Notes under the pieces: model-generated
What the model was told of the DNA's origin: nothing
What the model saw: only the letters and a program-made list of their open reading frames with translations
Database searches by the model: none
Position numbers and translations under genes: made by a program
In this document: positions 16,293 through 24,324 of the stretch, one piece after another
Numbering within the stretch: position 1 is the stretch's first letter
Layout: each line of letters opens with the position of its first letter
Origin: an uncultured Prevotella sp.
GTDB lineage: Bacteria; Bacteroidota; Bacteroidia; Bacteroidales; Bacteroidaceae
NCBI GenBank assembly: GCA_905202125.1
Contig: CAJKQX010000017.1
Span: 1-37,261 of the forward strand
Length of the DNA stretch: 37,261 bases
Direction: 5' to 3'

Positions 16293-18226
16293 TGTCCGAC
16301 CACTATTTTACGGTTGACCACGGCACCGTTGGCCAGCGTTATCCTTGCCATTGCCATGCCGTCAGTGGGTATGTGGACGCTCAGACGGTTGTTGCTGCCC
16401 GATGCGTGAGCCGTCATGCGGCCGTCGGGAGCATACACGACGAGGTCTTTCACCACCGTGTTGCTGTCCACCTTTATCGTCCGTCCGTCGACGCTCACCC
16501 TCACGTTATCCGTCGATGCGGTGGCGGAGGAGATGCCGTTGGTGTCGTCCCGGTCCATGAGACGAAACTCCATGTATGTGGACGAGTTGTTGCGTGAGGC
16601 ATCGGGGAAGGTCTCTGTCAGTGTGCTGCTCTCGCGGCAGTCCACCATCTCGACGTCGATGCCCAGGCGGCGGCCCACGGGCGGCGTTGTCATTCCGAGT
16701 GCAGTCCACGGTATGGCAGCCTCAATGACATAGCGGTCATCGGTCGACACGGTCTTCATGTCCACCTTCACGTCTTCGTCGTTCACCCATCTGCCGTTGT
16801 CGGCATGACGTGTCAGAGAGGTGTTGTCGCGTCGCAGCACGAAGCAGTACAATCCCTTCTGCAGCGAGGTGTTCACATTGTCGGCCGCATCTACAAACAG
16901 TCTTATGCCGTCCTGATTGTTGCCTTGCTGATAGATGGTGGCGTCGTCGGCCATCGCGCTGACATAGAGATAATCGTCATCGTAGGCCAGATCCACCGTC
17001 GAACGTGTGCCGGTCTGTGTGCCGAGCATTATCTGCGAGGCGTCCCGGCGCAGGTATCCCTCGCCGGCGGTCTGTATGCCGTCCACCGTGGGGTGAGCAT
17101 ACGGAGCCTGAATCAGACGTGTGGGATATCCCTTGATCATCTCTATCTTGCCGTTGACGCCTCCCACGGCCACCACGGCGCCATCGTCGATGACGGCCAG
17201 CGAGTTCCACATCACACGGTCGGAGTTTGTAGTGAAAAACGGATTGGACACGGCCTTGAATCCGCGGGCGTCGCTATTGCCCACGGCTGTGTACATGGTG
17301 TGGGTTCTGTCGTGGTTGTAGATCGACTGCCACGAGATCACCGTCTCGCCCGAGGGCAACACTCTCATGTAGGGCGCTCCGCCCTTTATCAGAGGGCAAT
17401 AGTTCAGGTCGAGAGTCTTGTCGCGGTTTTCGCTGTCGCCCGTCACGCAGTAGTGCTTCCAGTTCTTTTCTATGTCGCATCTCACGGTGGTGGGGAAGAA
17501 ATCGCCATAGCCAGCCCATCCGTTGTCTTCTATTGCCACGACGATGGTGGACCGGTCTTTGAGCAGTACCGGCACGGGCATTCCGTCGCGATAACCGGCA
17601 CGAAACGAGATGTTGTTGGCGCTGCCCCATGTCTGTCCGCCGTCAAAAGAGCGGCGCATGGTTATCTGTTGCTCGTTGCTCGAGGTGTAGGGTCCTTCGT
17701 CGGCATAGTACAGTTGCACCTCGCCGGAGGGCAGCTCGAGCATCGACGGTTCCCAACAACCGTCGTTGAAGGTGTGTTGGGCGTCGTTGACGAATATCTC
17801 GTCGCTCCATGTCACACCGTTGTCGGTGCTGCGCTTGCAGCGTATGCCGAACTTGCGGTCGGTGGTGTAAGGCTCCGACGGACGAGGGTTGTAGGCCACG
17901 ATGATGGTGCCGTCCTTGAGCTGGATGAGGTCTGGCACACAGTTGGGGGTGTTGTTCCGGTTGGTCACTATCTTGACGGGGTCGCCCCATGTCTTGCCCA
18001 TGTCCTCGCTGAAGGCTATCTCGATGCCGCCGTGCTCGCATGTGGCCATGAGCCGTCCGTCCTGCAATTGTATGATACGGGCATACACGCCACTGGCGAA
18101 TACTGTGGTGCGTGAACTCAGGTCCCAGAATATCCGTGACCCGTCGTAAGGCTTGACGTCCTCGGCCGACACGCTGACGGCGCCCGAAAAGAGGACAAGA
18201 AGAATGGTGAGTAGATGTTTGTGCAT
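16289..18226 (-). CDS. Secreted Asp-box (BNR) sialidase-like protein with CBM9-like domain and T9SS-type tail
   Basis: The 645-residue exported protein has a signal peptide (1-21, ending VSVSA). Its beta-propeller has three clear Asp-box repeats: SEDMGKTW (73-80), STDNGVTW (133-140) and SFDGGQTW (193-200). YARI (48-51) sits where sialidases have the Arg-Ile-Pro motif, without the Pro. A domain at about 380-570 resembles CBM9/DOMON-like carbohydrate-binding modules (TVDLAYDDDYLYVSAMADD, DGIRLFVDAAD). The last 70 residues (NVRVSVDGRTIKV ... GRMTAHAS ... NRKIVVGQ) look like a type IX secretion C-terminal sorting domain. It may act on sialylated or other terminal sugars of host glycans, which fits the neighbouring mannosidases. 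True GH33 sialidase activity is not proven; GH93-like or other propeller hydrolases remain possible. Confidence 0.8.
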   Translation of the reverse strand: MHKHLLTILLVLFSGAVSVSAEDVKPYDGSRIFWDLSSRTTVFASGVYARIIQLQDGRLMATCEHGGIEIAFSEDMGKTWGDPVKIVTNRNNTPNCVPDLIQLKDGTIIVAYNPRPSEPYTTDRKFGIRCKRSTDNGVTWSDEIFVNDAQHTFNDGCWEPSMLELPSGEVQLYYADEGPYTSSNEQQITMRRSFDGGQTWGSANNISFRAGYRDGMPVPVLLKDRSTIVVAIEDNGWAGYGDFFPTTVRCDIEKNWKHYCVTGDSENRDKTLDLNYCPLIKGGAPYMRVLPSGETVISWQSIYNHDRTHTMYTAVGNSDARGFKAVSNPFFTTNSDRVMWNSLAVIDDGAVVAVGGVNGKIEMIKGYPTRLIQAPYAHPTVDGIQTAGEGYLRRDASQIMLGTQTGTRSTVDLAYDDDYLYVSAMADDATIYQQGNNQDGIRLFVDAADNVNTSLQKGLYCFVLRRDNTSLTRHADNGRWVNDEDVKVDMKTVSTDDRYVIEAAIPWTALGMTTPPVGRRLGIDVEMVDCRESSTLTETFPDASRNNSSTYMEFRLMDRDDTNGISSATASTDNVRVSVDGRTIKVDSNTVVKDLVVYAPDGRMTAHASGSNNRLSVHIPTDGMAMARITLANGAVVNRKIVVGQ

Positions 18227-18306
18227 ATTTGCTTCGTTTTTAGTTTGTTTTCAAATAGAATGATTGGCCGACACAGTTACGGCTCTTTCAGATAACGTTC
18301 TGAATG

Positions 18307-18314
18307 CAAATTTA
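18307..18314 (-). promoter_or_regulatory. Probable -7 box of the sialidase-like gene
   Basis: TAAATTTG on the minus strand fits TAnnTTTG and lies about 80 nt upstream of the start codon. No TTTG is found at the right distance upstream, so the promoter is weak or needs an activator. Two hairpins lie just upstream of it. Confidence 0.4.
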
Positions 18315-18341
18315 TTATCCTGACGACATAAATATTATTCT

Positions 18342-18415
18342 CATGATTCTTTCTTGCGGCTGCAAAGAATCATGTGAATATTTATACATTTTTATCATCC
18401 GGGAATGTATAAATA
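18342..18415. repeat. Twin inverted repeats upstream of the sialidase-like gene
   Basis: CATGATTCTTT (18342-18352) pairs perfectly with AAAGAATCATG (18364-18374). Four nt later TATTTATACATT (18379-18390) pairs perfectly with AATGTATAAATA (18404-18415). Both lie 28-108 nt upstream of the probable -7 box and no coding frame covers them convincingly. They could be operators or structured RNA. Confidence 0.6.
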
Positions 18416-18601
18416 AACAGTCCAAACTTCGCGAGAAGGCCATCGTTTCAAAATTAAAATCCCGCGGCCGCAAATACGCGAGTTTTGAGCGATTTTCGTA
18501 AACCATTGATAATCAAAGAAATGGTATCTACACTAAAGAAAATATTAACATCCGTTAATACAAAAACCACCAAAATTCGACAAAAATGGGGCAAAATCGT
18601 C

Positions 18602-18668
18602 TTCCAAAAGTGCCCCTTTTGGGGTCCGAAAGGGTTCCTATTGCATTGCGAAAGGGGCTCTTTTGGAA
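18602..18668. repeat. 18-bp inverted repeat in a non-coding region
   Basis: TTCCAAAAGTGCCCCTTT (18602-18619) pairs with AAAGGGGCTCTTTTGGAA (18651-18668) with a single mismatch, around a 31-nt loop. It sits in the gene-free stretch 18227-19206. Short frames across it on both strands (for example 18485-18763 plus and 18555-18779 minus) match no family I know and look like by-products of the repeat. Confidence 0.55.
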
Positions 18669-18870
18669 ATTTGATGTGTTACGATGGGGTGATAACATGT
18701 GTTTTTCGGTCCGCATCTTTCTATTTCGCGATTTCGTTTTGTCAAGATTTTTTACTTCTGTAATTGTATATTTATACACTTCTGGTAATCAAGACGGTAA
18801 TCAAGACGAAAAATAGAAGGATCATCCGAAATCTGGAGTGACGAAACGAAAACCATTGATAAACATGATA

Positions 18871-19056
18871 GATATCTACAAGTCGGTGTAGGGCCGCAAA
18901 CTTTTGCGGCCGCAAGGGCGATTGCCACAAATTCATTTTCCTGACAGGGTATTATGTGTTTTTTCTGACGCGTAAAAAACTGTTTTAACGGATGATATGG
19001 TATGGGGATTCTTGCGGCCGCAAAAGTTTGCGGCCCTACATCGACTAATTGATATC
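18871..19056. repeat. Large inverted repeat with nested palindromes
   Basis: A 30-bp perfect inverted repeat has arms at 18887-18916 and 19011-19040, separated by 94 bp. Homology extends outward imperfectly to GATATC on each side (18871-18876 and 19051-19056). Each arm is itself a hairpin, GGCCGCAA ACTT TTGCGGCC. An AAACCATTGATAA motif (18850-18862) just left of the left arm also occurs at 18500-18512. No coding gene covers it. It resembles a small non-autonomous mobile element or a structured regulatory site. Confidence 0.65.
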
Positions 19057-19130
19057 CTTTAACCTTCTGTATATCACTCCAAATGTCTGATGATCCAAAT
19101 TTCGGAAGAACAAAAAAAGTAGCCACAACA

Positions 19131-19161
19131 TTTGATAAACCAAGTATATTGGCTATATTTG
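19131..19161 (+). promoter_or_regulatory. Promoter for the hexapeptide acetyltransferase gene
   Basis: TTTG (19131-19134) and TATATTTG (19154-19161) are separated by 19 nt, and the ATG follows 45 nt after the -7 box with an A/G-rich leader. Confidence 0.7.
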
Positions 19162-19206
19162 CACATCCGGTGAAGAGAATTGGATTAACGGAAGAAGAAA
19201 AAAATC

Positions 19207-19791
19207 ATGGACAAGACAGTGACAGAAGAAATCAAAACAGGTAAATGGGTTTATGGCTTCAGTGAGCAGATACACAAGGATTTGTTGTCGACGGAGGCCC
19301 TATGTTTCCGGTTGAACAGTCTCTCTCCCGAACGCGAGGACGAGCGCGCCGGGCTCATACACGCCATTTTTGGCAAGATAGAGGAACCCTTCACCGTGCA
19401 TTCGCCCTTCCATTGCGATTTCGGGCGTAACATATCCGTTGGCCGGAATTTCGTGGCCAACTACAATCTCACCATTCTCGACGAGGCCGATGTGACCATC
19501 GGCAACAATGTGTTTATCGGTCCCGACTGCTCCATCTACACCGTCATACACGCCTTGATGCCCGACCAGCGCAACAGGGGTGTGATGAAGGCGCGCCCCG
19601 TGGTCATCGGCGACGATGTCTGGATAGGTGGCAATGTGGTCATCCTGCCCGGTGTGACCATCGGCCGTGGGGCTGTCATCGGTGCCGGCAGCGTGGTCAC
19701 GAAGGATGTGCCCGACTATACGCTCGCCTTCGGCAATCCATGTGTGGCTGTGAGAAAGATATGTGCAGAGCGCGACAATGCCGAGTTGTGA
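19207..19791 (+). CDS. Maltose/galactoside O-acetyltransferase-like hexapeptide enzyme
   Basis: The 194-residue protein is a left-handed beta-helix acetyltransferase of the Maa/LacA (NodL) group, which moves acetyl from acetyl-CoA to a sugar hydroxyl. An N-terminal helical Mac-type segment (1 to about 60) is followed by hexapeptide repeats (NISVGRNFVANYNLTILD, ADVTIGNNVFIGPDCSIYT, VIGDDVWIGGNVVILPGVTIG, RGAVIGAGSVVTKDVP). The conserved catalytic His lies in VIHALMP (H115). The end (YTLAFGNPCVAVRKI) is typical of the family. It has its own promoter and no partner gene; the next feature is a convergent tRNA. The acceptor sugar is unknown. Confidence 0.92.
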   Translation: MDKTVTEEIKTGKWVYGFSEQIHKDLLSTEALCFRLNSLSPEREDERAGLIHAIFGKIEEPFTVHSPFHCDFGRNISVGRNFVANYNLTILDEADVTIGNNVFIGPDCSIYTVIHALMPDQRNRGVMKARPVVIGDDVWIGGNVVILPGVTIGRGAVIGAGSVVTKDVPDYTLAFGNPCVAVRKICAERDNAEL

Positions 19792-19887
19792 AAAGGCGGA
19801 TTTATAGTCTGCCGTATGATAGGAATATGACCCGGAATAAGACAGGAATCCAACCACGGTCCTTGCACAAGTCGTAAAGACCTTTAT

Positions 19888-19931
19888 GATAAAAGAAAAA
19901 GCGACAACCGATTTTGCTCGTTTGTCGCTTT
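19888..19931 (-). terminator. Terminator of tRNA-Pro
   Basis: AAAGCGACAA/TTGTCGCTTT form a 10-bp stem (19922-19931 with 19898-19907). On the minus strand it is followed by TTCTTTTAT. It begins 4 nt after the tRNA 3' end. Confidence 0.75.
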
Positions 19932-19934
19932 CTG

Positions 19935-20007
19935 TCGGGATGAGGCGACTCGAACGCCCGACCCCTACGTCCCGAACGTAGTGCGCTACCAACTGCGCTA
20001 CATCCCG
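19935..20007 (-). tRNA. tRNA-Pro(CGG)
   Basis: The minus strand folds as a 73-nt cloverleaf. Acceptor stem CGGGATG/CATCCCG; D-arm region AGCGCAGTTGGTAGCGC; anticodon stem-loop CTACG TTCGGGA CGTAG with anticodon CGG; T-arm GGGCG TTCGAGT CGCCT; discriminator A. The 3' CCA is not encoded (CAG follows), so it must be added after transcription. It lies between the acetyltransferase gene and recJ. Confidence 0.96.
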
Positions 20008-20232
20008 ATTTTTTCAAATGCGAATGCAAAGGTAGTGCAAAAAAATGAAATACGTGCATTTTTTACTATAAAAATAGAGATATTTTTTCTTCACCGTTTC
20101 TCATGGTATTATTTTTATAAAAAATATATAAGGACAGGGCTTTTTACGTTTTTATTTTGTAACTTTACCCGAATTTTTCAGGATTAGCAGCCTTAATCCC
20201 TACATACACGCAACAAAAAAAATACGATATAA

Positions 20233-21978
20233 ATGCTCTTCAAATGGATTTACAACCAACCTACATCCGACGAAAAAGCAACAGCTGATAAGTTGAGCGA
20301 GAAGCTCGGCATCGGTCCCATCCCGGCACGACTGCTTGTACGGCGCGGCATCACCACCGAGTCGGCAGCCAAGCGCTTTTTCCATCCGCAACTGTCGGAC
20401 CTCATCGATCCGTTTCTCATGAAGGACATGGACATTGCCGTCGACCGGCTCAACGAGGCCATGGGGCGCAAGGAGCGCATCATGATCTACGGCGACTACG
20501 ATGTCGACGGATGCACGGCTGTGGCGTTGGTCTACAAATTCCTGCTACGGTTTTATTCGAACATCGAGTATTACATTCCCGACCGATACGAAGAGGGCTA
20601 CGGAGTGAGCATCAAGGGCATCGACTACGCCCATAAGGCAGGAATCAAACTGATAATCATTCTCGACTGCGGCATCAAGGCGGTCGAGGAGATAACTTAT
20701 GCCCAAAAACTCGGCATCGACTTTATCATCTGCGATCATCATGTGCCCGACGAGCAGATGCCGCCGGCTGCCGCCATACTCAACCCCAAACGCGACGACG
20801 ACTCCTATCCTTTCAAGCATCTGAGCGGTTGCGGCGTGGGATTCAAGTTCATGCAGGCATTTGCCAAAAACAACAACATACCTTTCTCCCAGTTGCTGCC
20901 GCTGCTCGATTTCTGCGCCGTGAGCATTGCCGCCGACATAGTGCCGGTGACGGGCGAGAACCGCATCCTGGCCTATCACGGACTGAAACAACTCAACCAG
21001 AATCCCGGTACCGGCCTAAAATCGATCATCGACATCTGCGGACTGAGCAACCGCGAGATTTCCATGAGCGACATCATCTTCAAGATAGGTCCGCGCATCA
21101 ACGCCTCGGGACGTATCGACAACGGACGCGAGAGCGTGGACCTGCTCGTCGAGAAGGAGTTCTCCCGCGCACTCGAGAAGGCCAAACACATCGACATCTA
21201 CAACGAACAGCGCAAGGACATAGACAAACAGATGACCGAAGAGGCCAACCAGATAGTGGAACGACTGGAAAGCCAGCGCCATCAGTCGTCCATCGTGCTC
21301 TACGACGAGAGTTGGAAGAAAGGCATCATCGGCATCGTGGCCTCACGCGTGACAGAAATCTATTTCCGCCCCACGGTGGTACTCACACGCGACGGAAATA
21401 TGGCCACCGGTTCGGCACGTAGTGTGCCGGGCTTCGATATCTATTCTGCCATCAAGAGCTGCCGCGACCTCCTGCTAAATTTCGGCGGACATACCTACGC
21501 CGCCGGACTGACCCTCCGTTGGGACGACATACCCGAGTTTCGCCGCCGTTTCCAGAAATATGTCGACCTCCACATACAACCAGAACAGACCGAGGCGCAA
21601 CTTGTAATTGATGACATGCTCGATTTCAAGGACATCACCAAGCGTCTGCACAACGACCTGAAGAAATTTTCCCCCTTCGGACCGTGCAATCAGAAACCCG
21701 TCTTTTGCACGGCGAGCGTCTACGACTACGGCACGAGCAAAGTGGTGGGACGCGATCAGGAACACATCAAGCTCGAACTGGTGGACTCCAAATCGAGCAA
21801 TATCGTCAACGGCATTGCCTTCGGGCAGAGCGAATCGGCCAAGTATATCAAGTCCAAACGCAGTTTTGACATAGCCTACACCCTGGAGGACAATGTGTTC
21901 AAAAAGAACATGGTGCAGCTCCAGATCGAGGATATACGTCCGTCGGAGGACGATGGTCAGGAGCCGATGTCAGAATAG
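20233..21978 (+). CDS. recJ: Single-stranded-DNA-specific exonuclease RecJ
   Basis: This 581-residue 5'-3' single-strand exonuclease of recombination and repair belongs to the DHH superfamily. Motifs in order: YGDYDVDGCTA (around residue 86), DCGIKA, the name-giving CDHH (167-170), GPRINASGRIDNG, and the DHHA1 motif GGHTYAAGL (418-426). An OB-like C-terminal region follows (VGRDQEHIKLELVD). All expected metal-binding residues are visible and the length is normal. recQ begins 29 nt after the stop, so the two repair genes probably form an operon. A TAACTTTA at 20160-20167 may be the -7 box, but there is no matching -33 element. Confidence 0.97.
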   Translation: MLFKWIYNQPTSDEKATADKLSEKLGIGPIPARLLVRRGITTESAAKRFFHPQLSDLIDPFLMKDMDIAVDRLNEAMGRKERIMIYGDYDVDGCTAVALVYKFLLRFYSNIEYYIPDRYEEGYGVSIKGIDYAHKAGIKLIIILDCGIKAVEEITYAQKLGIDFIICDHHVPDEQMPPAAAILNPKRDDDSYPFKHLSGCGVGFKFMQAFAKNNNIPFSQLLPLLDFCAVSIAADIVPVTGENRILAYHGLKQLNQNPGTGLKSIIDICGLSNREISMSDIIFKIGPRINASGRIDNGRESVDLLVEKEFSRALEKAKHIDIYNEQRKDIDKQMTEEANQIVERLESQRHQSSIVLYDESWKKGIIGIVASRVTEIYFRPTVVLTRDGNMATGSARSVPGFDIYSAIKSCRDLLLNFGGHTYAAGLTLRWDDIPEFRRRFQKYVDLHIQPEQTEAQLVIDDMLDFKDITKRLHNDLKKFSPFGPCNQKPVFCTASVYDYGTSKVVGRDQEHIKLELVDSKSSNIVNGIAFGQSESAKYIKSKRSFDIAYTLEDNVFKKNMVQLQIEDIRPSEDDGQEPMSE

Positions 21979-22007
21979 TCCGAAACCATTTAAGCATCTC
22001 TCATATC

Positions 22008-23918
22008 GTGGTCAACAGTCCTGACATATACCGTAGCATCCTGCGCAAATACTGGGGCTATTCCGATTTCAGAGGCATCCAGCGGAGTATCATCGAGAGC
22101 ATCGGCAGCGGGCGCGACACGCTCGGACTGATGCCCACGGGCGGAGGCAAGTCGATCACCTTCCAGGTGCCCGCCCTCGCCCGGGAGGGAGTATGCATCG
22201 TCGTCACACCTCTCATAGCCCTGATGAAAGACCAGGTGCAGCATCTCCGCGAACGGGGCATCATTGCTGCTGCCATATACTCGGGCATGAAACGCCACGA
22301 GATAGTGGTGACGCTCGAAAACTGCATCCTCGGCAACACCAAGATACTCTATATCTCGCCCGAGCGCATAGCCTCCGAACTCTTCAAGGTCAAACTCATG
22401 CACATGAACGTGAGCTTCATCACCGTCGACGAGGCTCATTGCATCAGTCAGTGGGGCTACGATTTCCGTCCTTCCTATCTCTCCATCGCCGACATCCGGC
22501 GTCTGAAGCCCGGAGTACCCGTGCTCGCCCTGACCGCCACGGCCACGCCTCAGGTGATAGACGACATACAATCGAAACTCGGGTTCGAGTGCGACAACGT
22601 GTTCCGCATGAGTTTTGAGCGCAAAAATCTGCGTTACATCGTACGCAAGACCGATGACAAACGCATGGAACTCATCAACATCCTGCGCCGCATGCAGGGC
22701 TCAGCCATCGTCTATGTGAGGAGCCGCCGCCGCTCGTCGGAGATAAGCGATCTGCTCAACGACAACGACATATCGGCCACCTTCTATCATGCCGGCCTCG
22801 AGCCCTCGGTCAAGGACGAGCGCCAACGCCTCTGGCACGACGGCCGAAAACGCGTGATGGTGGCCACCAACGCCTTCGGTATGGGTATCGACAAGCCCGA
22901 TGTGCGTATCGTCCTGCACGTGGACTGCCCCGATTCGCTCGAGGCTTATTTTCAGGAAGCGGGCAGGGCAGGACGCGACGGCGCGACGGCCTATGCCGTG
23001 TTGCTCTACAACGACAGCGACCGCGGAAAACTCGACAAGCGTATCATCGACGAGTTTCCCGAGAAAGACTTTATCCGCACCATCTACGAACATCTGGCTT
23101 ATTTCTATCAGATAGGCGTGGACAGTGGCGAAGGACACACCTTCTCGTTCCCGATAGAAAAATTCTGCCACACGTTCAGACATTTCCCCATCCAGACGCA
23201 CTCGGCCCTCAAGATCATCCAACGGGCCGGATATATCGACTACGACGTGTCGCCCGACAACAGCGCCAGGGTGATGTTCATCCTCTCCCGTAATGAGTTG
23301 TATCGTCTCGACAGCCTTACGCCCCACGAGGAAACGCTCATCACCACTCTGCTGCGCACTTACGGAGGCCTCTTCACCGACTATTCGTACATCGATGAGG
23401 CCTATGTCGCCCAACAGTCGGGCCTCACCGAACAACAGATCTACCTCCTTCTCAAAGATCTCACCCGCCGCCATATCCTGCATTTCGTACCCCGTCGCAA
23501 GACCCCTTATATCACGTATCTGCGCGACAGGGTGGACGCCGACCGCCTCATCATTTCTCCCGAGGTGTACGAGATGCGTAAGGAGCAATTCGCGCGGCGC
23601 ATACACGCCGTCATCGACTATGCCAACAATGATGATGTATGCCGCAGCCGCCAACTGCTCAGATACTTCGACGAGACGCGCAGCGAGGACTGCCGTCACT
23701 GCGACGTCTGTCTCTCCCACTCCGGCACGAAACCTTCGCCCTATGCGCAAAAAGATGCCCGCAACCGTATCATGCAACTGCTCCGTGACGGCCGACGCCA
23801 TCACCTCACCGAGCTACACTCGCTCCAACTGCCCACCGAGGCGCTCGACCTTGCACTCGAACAGCTCGTCAACGAGGAGATGATACATCAGCAGAATGGT
23901 TTCATCTTTGTAGAATGA
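22008..23918 (+). CDS. recQ: ATP-dependent DNA helicase RecQ
   Basis: The 636-residue superfamily 2 helicase unwinds DNA during recombination repair. It starts at a GTG (22008), 29 nt after recJ; no ATG lies near the expected N-terminus YRSILRKYWGYSDFRGIQ. Motifs: Walker A MPTGGGKS (41-48), DEAHCISQWGYDFRPSY (motif II and the aromatic loop), TATATPQV (motif III), VATNAFGMGIDKPDVR and QEAGRAGRDG (motifs V and VI). The zinc-binding cysteines lie in CRSRQLLRYFDE..CRHCDVC (about 545-570). A short winged-helix region follows, and I see no HRDC domain, which is common for shorter Bacteroidetes RecQ proteins. Confidence 0.96.
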   Translation: MVNSPDIYRSILRKYWGYSDFRGIQRSIIESIGSGRDTLGLMPTGGGKSITFQVPALAREGVCIVVTPLIALMKDQVQHLRERGIIAAAIYSGMKRHEIVVTLENCILGNTKILYISPERIASELFKVKLMHMNVSFITVDEAHCISQWGYDFRPSYLSIADIRRLKPGVPVLALTATATPQVIDDIQSKLGFECDNVFRMSFERKNLRYIVRKTDDKRMELINILRRMQGSAIVYVRSRRRSSEISDLLNDNDISATFYHAGLEPSVKDERQRLWHDGRKRVMVATNAFGMGIDKPDVRIVLHVDCPDSLEAYFQEAGRAGRDGATAYAVLLYNDSDRGKLDKRIIDEFPEKDFIRTIYEHLAYFYQIGVDSGEGHTFSFPIEKFCHTFRHFPIQTHSALKIIQRAGYIDYDVSPDNSARVMFILSRNELYRLDSLTPHEETLITTLLRTYGGLFTDYSYIDEAYVAQQSGLTEQQIYLLLKDLTRRHILHFVPRRKTPYITYLRDRVDADRLIISPEVYEMRKEQFARRIHAVIDYANNDDVCRSRQLLRYFDETRSEDCRHCDVCLSHSGTKPSPYAQKDARNRIMQLLRDGRRHHLTELHSLQLPTEALDLALEQLVNEEMIHQQNGFIFVE

Positions 23919-23960
23919 ACGTAATCTGCGGTTTTCGTCATACCAAAGGATAATTATTGA

Positions 23961-24010
23961 TCTTTATAAGTCTTATAAATTTTATAAGTCATATCATTCT
24001 TATGAATCTT
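23961..24010. repeat. AT-rich TTATAAGTC-type repeats
   Basis: TTATAAGTC occurs twice here with related TCTTATAAA units between, and a similar run (CCTTATAATTTTTATAAGT) is found at about 25920-25938. The 23919-24324 interval contains this tract, the element at 24019-24213 and the leader of the superoxide dismutase gene. Function unknown. Confidence 0.35.
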
Positions 24011-24018
24011 CTACATTA

Positions 24019-24213
24019 AACCCAAATCGCATTAGACCGACAATGGGCAGGAATGATGGTTATCGTATTGTCTGTTCACGTGTTTTGGGATTCTATTTGT
24101 CGTCTTGCCTCCCGTCTTGTCTCACCATTGCCCGCTATGCCTTCGACAATACGGTCGCAATACAACAAATATAGTCTCCAAAACAACCATGAACTCTAAT
24201 GACGATTTGGGTT
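24019..24213. mobile_element. MITE-like element, about 195 bp, with 19-bp imperfect terminal inverted repeats
   Basis: The left end AACCCAAATCGCATTAGAC (24019-24037) is the inverted copy of the right end TCTAATGACGATTTGGGTT (24195-24213), apart from one inserted base and the terminal C. No convincing coding sequence lies inside, but CGTATTGTC (24064-24072) has an inverted partner GACAATACG further in. Related ends occur at 15939-15983 and 3299-3315. No clear target-site duplication is visible, so transposition is inferred from structure and repetition. A transposase-bearing relative is not in the window. Confidence 0.55.
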
Positions 24214-24324
24214 AAATATTGACAGATTGATGTTAAAAAATCATACCAAATCATCAACGTTTCAGATAATTCACTATCTTTACACCGACAAAAAAGATAG
24301 TATTAACGTTTAAGACCAATCATT

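Noticed and set aside
16805..18115. A 436-codon frame antisense to the sialidase-like gene
   Set aside because: Same codon-bias artefact; the sense strand has Asp boxes and a signal peptide.
18485..18816. Small frames on both strands in the repeat-rich intergenic region
   Set aside because: They cross inverted repeats, overlap each other on opposite strands, have no recognised domain and no fitting promoter.
19802..20059. An 85-codon minus-strand frame over the tRNA
   Set aside because: It spans tRNA-Pro and its terminator and has no domain.
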